Assembly: GCF_024868665.1 (NCBI RefSeq)
Contig: NC_079910.1
Coordinates: 12,620,425 to 12,684,424 of the forward strand
DNA from: Triplophysa rosa
Lineage: Eukaryota; Chordata; Actinopteri; Cypriniformes; Nemacheilidae
Direction of reading: 5' to 3'
DNA: 64,000 nt
Positions 1-13,900 of the stretch are shown here, one piece after another. A program made the translations under genes and the position numbers. Position 1 is the stretch's first letter; each line of letters starts with the position of its first letter. The notes under the pieces were generated by a model. It saw nothing but the letters and a program-made list of their open reading frames with translations, had not been told where the DNA came from and made no database searches.

Positions 1-70
<70 letters not shown>
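1..70. repeat. (CT)n microsatellite
   Basis: An uninterrupted CT dinucleotide tract fills the left edge of the window and probably continues beyond it. It is seen directly. Confidence 0.98.
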
Positions 71-72
<2 letters not shown>

Positions 73-199
73 GCTGGTTGCTGCTTGATCGGCATGTTCG
101 GTAAAATTTATTCGGCCATTTCACACATTCGGCCGAACTTGCGTTTTTTGCTATTTTCGGCCAAACATTTTCGGTGGCCGAACATTCGTTGCATCCCTA
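71..199. mobile_element. End of a hAT-type non-autonomous element (truncated)
   Basis: The segment is rich in repeated TTCGGCC/GGCCGAA words and ends with GTTGCATCCCTA at 188-199. That is the reverse complement of the TAGGGATGCA-type terminus common in fish hAT MITEs. Only this end is in the window; the CT tract replaces the other end. No target duplication can be tested. Confidence 0.5.
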
Positions 200-1804
200 G
201 CTTATACTTTCTACCCACCCCTACTTGAAGGCTGAATCATAATGACATAAAGATGCCTAATTCAATAGCTTTGGATTCTGAAAGTGAGTATGGCTTGTAA
301 ACAAGGTCAGTGACGTGCCGTGTGCGATTGTGGGTAGGTTGCATTGTTGTTGGTCGGAGTCATGTGATCAGGTTCAAGTAGGGGTCTACAGTTCCCGCAG
401 AGCGCTGTATCCATCTCTGTCCCTGTGATGGTGGATACTGTTATTTATGAGATTACGTAGTAATGGGATTTGAACAAACAAGTTATGCATTGCATAATAA
501 TAATTCATTCGATTTATATAGCGCTTTTCTGGGTACTCATAGCGCTTTACATGGAAGCGGGAATCTCCTCAACCACCACCAATAATTACTGATCAGACCT
601 TTGTGCTCATTCAGTGTGGCTGGATGTTGGTTTTATACTGATGTATGATTTGTATCGGACGTACCTAAAAAGGGTAATTATTATTTCATTTTTTAGGCGC
701 TTGTCTCTCATGCTGTGCCTTTAGACAGATCACTGATCCCATAAGCTGTGGCAGATCGACATTTTCCCACCGAGTAACCCCACTAATCCATCTAACACAT
801 ACACATTCAGCCTTCTGTCTCTGACTGTGACCTTGTCAGCACTTGTCAGCCCTCCCGTGAACATCACCCAAACACCAGCGGTCTCCAGTTCATCTCATCT
901 CTCATCGCCACCACAGACAGTCAATCAGGCTCCAGGAGGATGATATTAGTTCATATGCCTTACAATATCTGTGCTATAGTGCATTAGACAGATTTTACTG
1001 GATGAAAGTGATTACATGGTGCCAAAATCTTCAAACAGGAAATCAGACACCTGGATGCTGTTGCACAGGGAAAAATGGGAAAGAGCCCTGCTACTGTATA
1101 ACAGTAGAAACATTAAAAGTCACCATGAAATGGAAGTACCGATTGTCTTCTTTTTCGTTTCGTGATGTATATCTGAGTGAAACGGCTTCTGAAATAAGAA
1201 GAAAATGAAGGACGGGACTTGATTACTTCCGTCGGAAACTGATTGGATCGTTGGAAGTTGGCTGTTCCTAACAAAATGGAGGCAGATTTGAATGCCAGTT
1301 TGAAGTCAGTCACCCTGCCGTCTCACCATTGCTTGTGACCAGAATGGAAAAAAGTTAGTTTTAAGGGGGGAGGAGGGTAACGTTTTTGATTAAAGATTAT
1401 GAGGGCGCATGAATTTTTTAAAAGTGAAGTGCACAGATAAGTCGCTTATAAAAACGCTACAATATTCCATAAAAAGCAATAAGTCATAATAAGTGGAACG
1501 GCGGCATTTATAAAGGCTAGCATACGTTTGCATAATGCTCTAACTGAGACAGTCTGATGTGTTGACCTTCAGAACAGCCAGAGAGAGTTAAACATTGAAT
1601 TAAACATGAGCTCATCTGAATTCTGTTAACAAGGACAATGGAGGATTTGGTGGCCATTATTAGGCAGGATGTTAAACATCAAGTCTCTTTCTCTCTCTGT
1701 GTGTGTCCTATTTATTGTAATGCTGTATTCATTAGAAATGCCTGGCTTGGCCTCTGTGTTCCCTGTTGGTCAGCAAGTCGATGCTGACCGTAATGATGTA
1801 CTAA
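200..1804. other. ndrg3 upstream region or 5' intron, no gene recognised
   Basis: No convincing coding exon is seen. Around 505-560 is a fragment with two AGCGCTTT words and the TTTATATAGCGCTTTT motif often found at fish LINE/SINE tails. The ATG-bearing ndrg3 exon is preceded by a splice acceptor, so a non-coding first exon and promoter must lie here or left of the window. I could not place it. Confidence 0.5.
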
Positions 1805-1839
1805 TCTATTTCTGTTCTTCGTCCCCTCTCCCTCTCCCT

Positions 1840-1871
<32 letters not shown>

Positions 1872-1888
1872 CCCTCTCTCTCTCTCTC
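1805..1888 (+). repeat. CCCTCT/CT microsatellite serving as polypyrimidine tract
   Basis: A pure pyrimidine run made of CCCTCT and CT units ends at CTCTCAG (AG at 1889-1890), the acceptor of the first coding ndrg3 exon. The repeat is therefore the polypyrimidine tract itself. Confidence 0.85.
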
Positions 1889-1915
1889 AGTGACGGGCAG
1901 CTGTCAGATCTGAGG

Positions 1916-4900
1916 ATGGATGAGCTACAGGATGTGCAGTTGACTGAGATCAAGCCCCTTCTGACAGAAAAAGTGAGTTCACACTAGGGATGCTCATATT
2001 GACCGTTTAACCATTAACAGATTGTTAAAATTTTGACCGGTTAATACTATCAGTTAAACGATTTAAAAGGTTTACAATTTTTTAATAATAAAAATAATTT
2101 AATAATACGTTTTTAAATAACTATTAAATCGTACATGTTTTTAGTTTTCTGTACGGTGAAAGAAAAACATGCTAAGCATTAACTCACTGAGCGTGCACAC
2201 GCGTGCGACTAGGTGTAAATGCCCTCCGAAACGTTTTCGAGACAAATTAAAATCCGATCACGCAAGTCACCTCACGAAACAGGACACGTGTAATTCATCT
2301 GATTGTTGAGGCCACATTTGTAAGGGCTTTACTCCTCAAAACGGAGTGCCACTGGTAGGGCTGCCACTAACGACTATTTTTATATTGACTAATCTATCGA
2401 CTAATTTATCGAATAATCGACTATTCTAAATGAATAATTTTTCATTGTTAAATTACACAGATAGACGTTTTACAGAAAAATATATACTTTTTGTAATTTA
2501 CTGATAAATGAAGAACGACAAGCAGCAATGAGTCTTTTTATTTTTAAAAAAGGACAACAGCCATTTTAAGCTAAATATAAATAGTCAAATAGAAAATAAT
2601 TAAAAGCTAACTGTGTTTGCGCTGTTTAGTGCAAATGAACGAAGCCTCAATACAAATTACAACGAAACATCGGCGTCTAAATGAAATATAATTAACCAGT
2701 ATATTTGTATATTTGTGCATGCTGGAACTGCAAAACAAATGCAAAAAAAATCACTATATATTAGGCTAAAATATGGCATTTTCAGAAATTAATTCTGAGT
2801 TTCTTAATCGTAAATATGCGTTTGAGTAAAAGGGTACAGAACAAAAAGCATTAAAAGTTCAAGCAAAGTGAACGAAAACCCGTTAATAAAGCAGACTGGC
2901 CACAATATCTAATGTAGAGAACATACATGAACACTCGAGTTGGCATATGATCATCATATGTATTGTTTTTCAAATTCAATCATATATAAATGCGCGGAAG
3001 AAAGTCATGGTGATGTGATCATGGGAAAACCTGTCGGATGTCGCACAGGGAGGTTTTCAGGAATATCCAATAATAAAAATTAGGTCAAAATTGGGTTTTC
3101 ATTAAAATATTATTCCGTAACATCTTGTCTGTCATGTCTGAAAACATCTTGGCAAAATTTGCTTGTTTATTGCTGAAAAATAGCGATTTATAGTGCCAAG
3201 TTGATGTTTAGGGCATGCCGGCAAAGGTGAAATAAATCGGCCACGTCTTTCCCTCCACAAAAAAACACTACAAAGACAATTCACATATCAAAGTAATGTG
3301 TAGAATGAAGGTGTATCAATGCACATTTCCCGCTTGTCCTGTGTTAAACTACAGCAAGTTTTTTTTATACGTGAGATGGCGGAGCTTGCCGCATGAAGAT
3401 GCAGGAGTTTACCCTGGTGGGCTGCTGCTCATGTGAGCCGCCTCCGTAACGCAAACGCGACACACACGGGATGATCAAAAGTTCAGAGATATGCTCATCA
3501 GAAACAACAGAAAACTTGCTTCACTACTTACTAAGTTGCTGTTTTCTTCAGGGTAAAGCTAACTCTCCTTTATAGTGATGCAGTGCTTTTAGCGCTCCTA
3601 ACAGAGCTCTCATTCTTTAAGTGTGCATTAATATAAAGATAAATAGTTTCTTACTTCTTGAATAATTTACAAATAATATTCACTCAGTTAACTCTTATTA
3701 TAGCAGACAGGATTTATATTTGTTTAGCTAAGACTGACTGGTGGAAACAAATGTGACTCGCTTCCCGAGGCGTTATCTCTACATTCCTGGGACATCAGTG
3801 CCATCTGAAAGGGTGTTTTCTACCGCGGGTCTAATTGTCAACAAGCTCCAGACTGTCACCACAACACGTAAACATGTTACTTTATTAAATAAAAACTCCA
3901 AGCTTTGGATTGAGAGGCCTGCTTTTTTTATTTGATGAAAAAACTTTCTGACGGAAATAAACTTTGCCGGTTCTTCTGTGTTTTCGTTTTGTCATAATTT
4001 GTTAATTAAGTTTTTTTCTTGCCTGTTTATTTTATGCTTTGGATTTATACTATTTTAGTTTTTCTCCATTGTCCAAAACGCCGCAGGTTCGTGAAAATCT
4101 GATCATATGTGAATGCAGGTGCTGTTGTTGATGTATTCGTTATGCTGCTGTTTGCATGTTTAAATTAATCTGTGAAAAAATGTTTTGTATATTTAACGTG
4201 TCACAGACCCTCGTCAACTTTAGCTGTGTCTCATTTCGAAGTCTGCGTCCTCTGGATGTCGCATGCAAAGGCGTATGCGGCGGACAAACGTGACTTCCGG
4301 AGGACGCAGCCTTGGAAATGAGACGCAGCATGTATTTTTTAAATTCCAATTTATTATTAAAATCTTATCGGTTAACGGTTAATGTTCGGATAACGAGTGT
4401 CGGTTCTCGGTTAGGGAAATTAACCGAAATGAGCATCCCTAGTTCACACAAACATCTGATTCCCCTATAGCGCTGTCAGACGTCATCTCTCCCCCTTTCT
4501 ATCTTTATCCACGCCTCACCCTCATTACCATAATTCGATCCTGGGCCAAAGGCTGGTTACCAGGATACCAGAATGTACCAATGAGATCAGAATGGTGATG
4601 TATGAATGTTATCAGATTCTAATCTCACAGTCAAGAACAGGAGGGAGGCGGGCATGGATGAGACCTTTGTTTCCCCGTGTCTGCTTACAGCGTGAAGTAT
4701 GCATTCTTGGACTTGTTTGTTCATTAAGCCACTCGAACCCTGATCACAAGTGGTCACAGGAGACACCATTGAAACGACTTATCTGTTCATACCAAGTGGA
4801 AACAGAGTCATTGTGTCTTATGTGATGTAGTGTCTTCACAAGCACACTTAAAACCCTTTTCAGATTTGCAAAGCTTAAACTCTGTCTCCTCTGTCTGTTT

Positions 4901-7900
4901 TTCCAACAGAATGGACAGAACTTCCAGGACTTTGATTGTCAGGTAAGACTCTCCTGTGGTTAATGTTTTATTTAATGCCTCGAGCTCTTATTTAATTACT
5001 TCATTCACTTACAGTCATTAACATACTGCACTGCTAGTTTATTTCCCAGCACATACTTCTGACCTTTACTTAACAGTTTGAGCAACAAAATTTACAACTA
5101 TGTGTCTTTGTTTTTCCCTGGCTGTGTGGGAGGGTTTGTGGGTGGTGAGTTGAGCTGGAGAAGAGCAAGTGATGTACACAAGTGTTATCCATATGTGTGT
5201 TATCTCTGAATAGCACTTATCAAATCCACAAAACATCAGCACACTTCATTCATTCAGTTAATGCCACTTTTATTTTCCCCTCACTTGTTTTTATTCCATC
5301 TTGTGAGATCATTCAGTGGTCCTCGGCACATTTAACTGCCCATTTCAGTCTCATCCCATCACAGTCTATTCTTGTGCCTTGGGCTCCGTTAGCACAGATA
5401 GCAGCACATTGTTGTTTTTGTAGCTCACAGGCTCTCTATTATTCAGTGGCCTCCTGTCCATTATCTTAAGCCTTAGCAGACTGACATTTGAATCCCAGCA
5501 GGTCTAAAGCGGTTGTAGTCCATTTTCACCCAGGAAGATGCAGGTCCGGGTACTCGCACATGAGCACTTTTAATAGGAAGAACTAGACTTTAGTTATGAT
5601 TTTAGTTACGTTGTGTACCAGTTCTAATTTTGATTCAATTTTATTTTTATAGCGCTTTTACACATTGCATTTCAACAGGATGTTATATGCACAACATATT
5701 TACATTTATTCATTTAGCAGACGCTTTTTATTGCATAAGTGCAATAAAACATGTCTCACAAAGCCTACTACAGTGTACAGAGCTACGTTTTTTAAGATTT
5801 ATTTTTTATTTTTATATATAGATAGAGTAGAAAAGAGATAGAAGTCAGATATGATCGGTCAGGTGCTGACGGAAGTGATGTGTTTTCAGCCGATTCTTAA
5901 AGATGGCCACAGAATCTTCTGATCAGTAGCAGCGGGCAGATTATTCCACAAATGTGGAACTGATCCAGAGAAGGTTTGTGAGAGAGATTTTTTTTAGATT
6001 TTTTTTACCTTTTTGGGATGGCACCACAAGACGTCGTTCGTTTGCAGAGTGTAAGGATCTGGTGGGTACATAAGTGAGTGAAGATAGAGGGGTGCCAAAC
6101 CAGTGGTGGTCTTGTAGGCCAGGAGCAGAGTCTTGAATTTGATGCGAGCGACTATAGGGAGCCAATGTAACTTAAAGAAGAGAGGAGTGACATGTGCTCT
6201 CTTCGGTTCATTGAAGACCACTGTTGCCGCTGCATTCTGGATCATCTGAAGAGGTTTTGTTGTGCAAGCTGTAAATCCAGCTAGTAGCGCATTGCAGTAG
6301 TCCAGTCTGGACAGGACAAGAGCCTGGACTAGGACCTGCATAGCATACTCGGATAGGAAAGGTCTAATTTTCCTGATATTGTAGAGGATGAATCTACAGG
6401 ACCGGGTGGTGCTGGCAACCTGATCTGTGAAGTTTAGCTGATCATCGATCACCACTCCCAGGTTTCTGGCCGTTCTGGAAGATGAGCCCAGTTGAATGGA
6501 GAAGTTGTGATGGATTCTAGGGTGGGACGGGATTACAATTAGTTCTGTTTTTGCAAGGTTCAGCTGCAAGTGATGGTCCTTCATCCAGAGCGAAATGTCG
6601 CTCAGGCATGCTGAAATGCGTGCAGAAACAGTCGGATCGTCAGGCTGAAATGACAGGTGGAGTTGTGTATCATCCGCATAGCAGTGATAGGAAAAGCCAT
6701 GTTTCCGAATGACAGAGAACGTATTTGTGACCCTGGACAACAAAACAAGTCTTATGTGTCAATTTTTCCAAATTGATATTTTTACGTCACCTGAAAGCTG
6801 AATAAATAAACATTCCATTGATATATGGTTTGTTAGGATTTGACCGACAGACAACTATTTAAAACTCTGGAATCTGAGGGTGCAAAAAAATCCTAATATT
6901 GCGGGGCTCCAGACTAACTTTTTTTACTAGGGGCACTGTAGCCCCTGACTGAACTTTTTAGGAGCGCAAGCAGAAAATTTAGGAGTACACCTTAAATCTG
7001 CCTGCAATGCAATTATTGACATTTTCCCCCAAAATAGCTGTATTACTGACAAATACTTTGATAATAAATAGACTCAACTCACAGAAATGACAATGTGCAG
7101 TTTTATTTTCATTTCAGAGGGATATGACATTACTCAATACCAGAGACATACGGTTCTGCAGCCTTTTTTAAAATTATGTCTAAAATTTTGGGAAAACAGT
7201 TTTAAATGCGTTAACTTTTGTACAGAAATGTATATATGTGTAAATGTGTTAAAATAGTTTTAAAATACTACCCATCTATGCATTTAAGGTGGTTTGGTTC
7301 TGCTCATCATTTTAATAGAGGCAGAGCGTACATAGAAGCTTTTTAAACTCTGAATACACCAGACCAAATTAGTACTGAATTCATTTGAACCAACAGAAAA
7401 CGTGCATGTCATTTTGTATGAAAAAGTATGTTTTATTGTGTATTAAGGACACTTTTCATCTTGTTCACAACACAATGTAAAGATAACTTCACATTAACTT
7501 AACAAGAGCATTCGCCTGTCGTTCATTCTTGTTGTGAATGGATTGGAAATGATTCAGCTCTGTCTCAAGTAATCAACAGATAAATGGCGTATTCTGAACT
7601 TCTCAGCGGTTAGTTTAGTTTTAAACGTCTCAAATATCAAATCGTTCGTCCTCAGTCTCAAAAAATCCGTCACAGCGAATCGTAGTAATGCGCTCACGCT
7701 GTGTCTGTAAACTTGTCAATGATGAGCTGAGCTGTGACCGACTCGACGACAGCGAGAAACCTCAGTTACCCAGCCGCAAGCAGCTCCGGACTCTGGACAC
7801 ACACATAGGTCTACACTGGTGGGCTCGCGATCTACTCGACTTTTCACATGAGATATAACAACTAGAAAAAAATCCAAATTGGCAGGTCGCACATGCGCGC

Positions 7901-10900
7901 GAGTACTTGCAATAAACACTCGCGCTGTCTCAAAAACTGGTCGCACAATGTGACAATTAAGTTGCAGTCTGGAGCCCTGTATTGAGAAAATTGCCTTGTC
8001 GAAAAGTTGTCCAAATGAAGTCCTTAGCATAGCAGCATATTTACTCACAAAAACACGCTGATTGCCAACAAAACACAGACACATGACTTAACGCGTGCGG
8101 TTCATGTCTGGCATTTTTAGCGCTGGGACTACTGCGTCATCTATCAGTTTCAAACGATCTCCAAATCCACCGTTATATCCACAGTTTATATAACATTCAT
8201 CACCCAAATGCATTGAGCAAACAAACACAGCTAAACTTCCATCAGCCAAGTGAAGCGGCATTGATGGGCGTGCTCTTTCTCATGCTGGCTGGTTGATGCG
8301 TGGGCGTGCAATTTTGCTCGCTGGATGAAGCATGGGCGTGCTTTTCCGGGAGAATTGTCCAATAAGGGACTAAGAACCCTTGTTATGAAACGGGAATCCA
8401 TGTTTGAAAAAAACTTTGCGAAACCTGTACGAACCCTGGCAGAGTGAATCGAGCACAGAAATACTACGTCATACGTTCAACTCGTTTTTTGACAAGATGA
8501 CCACCATGTTAAGCTTGAGAAGACAGCACGTTTAACAGTGTAATGAAGTAAGAATGCATGAAAGAGCATGTTTCCTCATCTTTAACTAAACTCAAGAAAA
8601 TAAAGGTGCTCGAAAGGTTCTTCACAGCGATGCCATAGAGGAATCTCCTATGGCGTTGAAGAACCTTTTGAAGCACCTTTTTTTTAAGTCCCAGTGAAAT
8701 TAAAAATGACTTCTTATTTTTTCATGAAATATTGCAGCGTTTATAATAAATAGCTTATCAATGTGGGTCATTTTCTTTTTAAAATTCATGTACCCTCATA
8801 ATTTTCAGATAAAATCTGAAAATGTACTTCCGCCCTGAAATGACTATCCATCTCAAATAACGTAAATTAGACGGCTTGGGCGGAGCATCCGTTAACTCCT
8901 CCCCTTCAACTGTCGGTCTGCTGCAAGTTTCATTTCAAAATCAATGCAACAGCTGTTTTTACACATCCAATCAATTTGCAGTGAAAAACGCAAGCCACGC
9001 CCAGTAATTTTCTCATTTGAAATTCCTTTTCACTCGGAAATGTGTCAGAATACGGAAGTAAAAACGATGTTAAAAAAAATTTAAGATACAAAAAGGCTTG
9101 GTTGTGTGCATTTGTATTGAAATGTTTAATGTGAACCAACGTAAAAAAAATTACTTGTACGTTTCAGTAGTCTTCCGTTTAGTACATTCTGTGCTTTCTG
9201 GTGAAGCTCATGTAGAGTATTCTTAAAGCATGGAGAATTGCAGAGTAATTTTCTGTAATAGCTATGTTCTAGCAAGGATCAAGCCAACATTCACCAGTTT
9301 ATATTTAGCCTCCGTCTGCAGGTACATGTCAGCTGGTTGAATAGAGCGAGAACTACATCATCACACTCGCACACAAAAGATGCTCTATATGTTAGTGTAT
9401 TCATTGTAAGAATGTCACTGAGAACGAGAGATTAAGTGCTGGGAGTGATTCGTTCGTCCATCCATCATCTGTGTGGCATGTAAAAAGTTTGTTTCGCTTT
9501 GCTGTTGGGTAGAGCTGGTAGCTATGCAACAGTGTGACTTGAACTATTATATAATCTACTGTCACTGAACTCCTCCACAGAATGATAGTGGAAACTATAA
9601 GTAAACTTAACTGACTTAACTGGGCATGAAACTGTGCTCGTTGAGCGCAAGTTTGATCTTATCGGTTCCCTGAAGCTTCTATTGCTTGATGACATTACAG
9701 TCTTCTTAAGCTTTATGGTTCCCCCAGCATCCTAACATCATTAGGAAGAGCTGTTGCTATGGTAACACTGCTAATGTTGGCCTGTGTGAGATGTGAATGG
9801 GGCTCTGTTGGTGATGTAAGCTGACACCTGTTGGGTTTCTCCTGCAGAGGGCAGCGTAAATACATAAAAAGGCAAACTGTTCTTAGAAACCATATTGTCT
9901 TGAGTTTTGTTTGTCTTTTTTTACTGTCTGCATCTTTGTGCTTCATATCTTTAAAATTACATTGTTGAGGTAGTTTCATGTCCCAAAAAACAAATACGCC
10001 GGCATCATGCGCTGCTTGTGTTTTTCTTTATCTAGACATTAAAAGTAAAATGTGCGGCCCCCGGTTCCGTGGGGGATATGGCTTTAGGTCAGAACCCACG
10101 AGGGCAGCGGATGCGTTAGATGGGCGTGATGCCCGTTCCACCAGAGAAGGGCTGGCACAAAAGCATTTACTCATTATCGACACCCTTACACCTGCTGCAT
10201 TCTGCGTTCTCTTTTTTTTGTCTTTTTATCTGTCTTTAGGCACAACCAAATACTTATTAATTGATATAATATTAATTTCATTAATCCTTAATATTTTTAA
10301 GCAAATTTAACCCTAAAGCATCATCTTTCCACTATTTGTAGTAGTTTCTGATATGTAAACTTTATTATGTTCATATTCACAATTTACACACCCAAAGTCC
10401 TTTGGACATGCATGTAGAATAGATGGAAAAACGGATCTTTTAAGATTTCAAAAAAATGTTTGCGCTGATGGATGTCGCCCTCTGTGGGTCATTAATAGTA
10501 TTGCATCATTTTGCAAGCCTTACTTTTGTGGTTCAGTCAGTCGGGAACTTCAAGCTTACATTTTCTCATGTGATCTTCAAGACTCACGTCTCATCTCTGT
10601 CTGACTTCTGAGCAGATCTCTACAGCTTCCGTGGCAGGATACACCTGCTGCTTGATGTGGCTGCACATACACGCTTAAACTTATCAAGGGTGTGTTCCAG
10701 TGCAGGGGTGTATGAGCGTGGGCCGATGCACGGGGGTCTTTCTTTGCATCTTGTAATTGAAGGGAAATCCTTGTTACCTTTACCCACTCTTTTATCCATC
10801 AGGTGCATCCTGGGAAAGACTCTAAAGTTATATAATCTGAAATGTCAAGTGCTGTCCCATTTTTCTAGGACCCCCTTTGCGGGTGGCTTACAAACGGCGG

Positions 10901-13900
10901 GTTGTGTAACGGTAGGTATGCTCAAAGGTCATGAAAGAATCTCACGTTCCTTACTTTTCACGTTCTTTAACGACATACACAGGTTTTTATACCCATGTGT
11001 GCTGATGTGATTTTTATAGGTTTTTAGTAGTCACAAAAATGTTGTCATCACTGTTCAAACTATGTTGGAGTGTGCAAGTACACATTATACAATATACAAA
11101 AGTATACATACAAATATTAAATAGATGTGATGGAAGTGTTGTTTGGTTACCAACGGTCTTCAAAATATCTTCTTTTGTGTTTTGCAGAACAAACAAAGTC
11201 ATACAGGATTGGAATGACATGAGTATGAACTTTAGGGGTCAACTGCCCCTTCAATAGAGGCTGATGTGCATTTATTTGAAAAAGAGATGCTTTTATTGCT
11301 CACCAGTGTTTTGTTGTAAGTGCCCAGATTTAGCTGCTCGTAAACCGTGTGTAAAACCAACAATAAGAAAATCTAAGCGGATTGAATCAGTCGTCGAGTT
11401 TGCTTATGATTCACATGTAAAGACGTGCGTGTATTGGACATGAAAACCTGTACAGGTTTAGCTGAGGATTTACAGTTTCCACACCAAAACTGCTAATATC
11501 GTGTTTTAAATTTCTTGAACTGTTATCGCTGAGACTTTTAGAGACGTGTGCATGTGTCGTGCAGCTCACATTTGTTCATGCCTGTCACCATGGCAACAGC
11601 AGGTTTGGAACAGGTGTGTTACAGAATGTTCGATTCACTGAATTTGTGTAATACTTTCGAATGGATTTGTTTATTCTGTAAATTTTCATAATAAATATCA
11701 CAACACACAGACATACATACATGCACACACACCCCACCCCTTTCACCTGACCCTGTAAATCCAATTAGAGAAGCCCGAGTTGCCCGCCAGATCTACTCCT
11801 CCCCTCTCTCTCTCACTCTGACACTCATCCAATCATTTTATACCTCTGCTTTATCTTCACATTTCTCTCTTATTTTCCTCATTTTTGTGCCCGCCGGCTA
11901 TTCAGGAAAGAAACATGCTTGATCTTTTTATCGGTGGGTGTACAAAGGCCCTGTGATCCTTCTTTATCCATTTTGGTCCACCCTTTCTCTTTTCGTCGCG
12001 GCCGTCCCCTCCCTCGCGTCCTAAGCTGTGCCACCGCCCCTCTTACTAAGGGAGTAAGAGGAGAACAGGAGAGAAACGGCTCTTTGGGTTTATTTCTGTT
12101 ATCGCTGGATGAAATATGACCGCAGCGCTGGATCTGGATCAGGTTTCCTCTGCGGTGATTGGCGTGGTGAGTGTCGGACGTTCTGCGTAAGAGAACAAGA
12201 GGGCACGTTTTGTTTCTCACTAGCCTGTTGCGTTCCCTGCGAAGCCGCAGCGGGAACTTTGCTAATGTGAATCGTAGCAGCTTGTGTTTGAGTCTGTTGA
12301 GTTGTTGACAAAGCTTCACTGATTTCTGGCATAGGTAATGATGGGCGTTGCTTTTTGTCTGACGGATGTTTACGTGTTTTCTGTCATGTGCATGCATGTG
12401 TCGCCAAGGGAGGTGTGTGTGTGTGTGCTGTTTGAGAGAAAGAGTGAAGACAACATGCTGTCTGTTGTCCAGGTTTGTTGGTGAAGGATGGGCTGTGCAA
12501 GTCTGTTACTTGAAGCATTGATGCAAGGTAATGTTTTAGATCAGCAGAACCTGAATAATATTGAATAAGTCAGCATGAACACAACAGTCTCCTGAATCTT
12601 GATTATTGATTCAGTTTTTTATTAAAGAAAATAATAACTTGGCCTAATAATAATGACAATTATATGTTATTTTATAGAGATGCACCGATATATCAGCCAA
12701 TAACCGGTATCGGTCGATAAAAGCAATTTTTCACACTATAGGCCATCGGCCGATATTTTAAAAACAGCCGATAGTCAAAGTCGATATATCCTGTCAATCA
12801 AATGAGGACAGGAAAATGCAAGGAATTTGTGCTCGGTTTATAGAAAATGTTAAGAAACATCACCAGTTGGATGTTCATTATTAATAGTCATTATTATGAA
12901 TGAATAACATTCAGAAAGTTAAGAAATATATATTTAATCTTCAGAATCGGTATTGGCACATATTACGCTGAATAATCGGCTATCGGGATCAGAGAAGAAA
13001 TTTTGTATCTGTGCATCTCTAATATTTTATAATAATAGTAATAATCCGCTTGTTTGCTTTTGGCATCTGATCAAGTGTTTGGACCCAGTAGCGGTGGTGC
13101 ATGACATCAGACTTATGTTTAGTTACAAAAATAAACTTTTTAGTTTTATTTTGTTGCGCATTTGCATTTTTTCACAAATTACTATAAACCATACAGGAAA
13201 AGGTTTCAGAATACAAATTATACACCTTTAGTGTGTCACTTTGTGTACAGTCCTAGTGTAACATCTCAAGCTTTGTTTTAAGTTGCTTTTATCTCCTCTT
13301 TGAACAACTCTTTCAGGTAGAAGAGATGCTGCACTGACAGCTGCCCGGCCTCTTGATGTAGTTCACCTCATTCTCCCTCTTTCATTCTTATCAGAATGCT
13401 GTTGTCCCCGAGCAGCCCCCAGGCACTACCACAGCTCCAAATCTCTCTCAATTCATCTCCATCCTGCTAGTGCCGCCTTGCATGTTATGTTGTTGTCTTG
13501 GTAACTGAATCTTTTTGCGGCAAAATGTTGCTGGATTGCATTGTCACTTGCTATTTGTCTTTTTTGACTTCTGTTCTTAACTTGATTTTATAGTGTAGTT
13601 CTTGCTCTATTTTAATTTGACAGATTTTGAAGCATTGCAAAATTCATTGGTTATAGGGATAGTTGGCCAAAAAAGGTCAATTCTGTCATTTACTCAAGTT
13701 GTTCCAAACCTGTATAAGTTTGATGGTTCTGCTGGGGTTTGTTGCACCAGGTGTTCGTAAGTTACAGTTTAGCATTGACAGTAAAGAATCAGAATCAGAA
13801 TCAGAAGAGCTTTATTGCCAAGTGTGCTTGCACACACAAGGAATTTTCTTTGGTGTTGGAAGCTTCTAGTACAGACATTTAACACAATGACAATACAATA

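Noticed and set aside
2356..3740. Complete second hAT element nested in 1985-4441
   Set aside because: Only a left-end-like TAGGGCTGCCACTAACGAC is visible. No matching right end was found.
7716..8084. 122-codon minus-strand open frame
   Set aside because: It spans the junction of two repeats and shows no domain.
10657..11010. 117-codon open frame in ndrg3 intron 2
   Set aside because: No motif and no splice context.
11879..12397. 172-codon open frame on the minus strand with an AT-hook-like [11 protein letters not shown]
   Set aside because: It is the antisense of the GC-rich candidate promoter and exon 12116-12166. The basic motif comes from base composition, and there is no supporting second domain.
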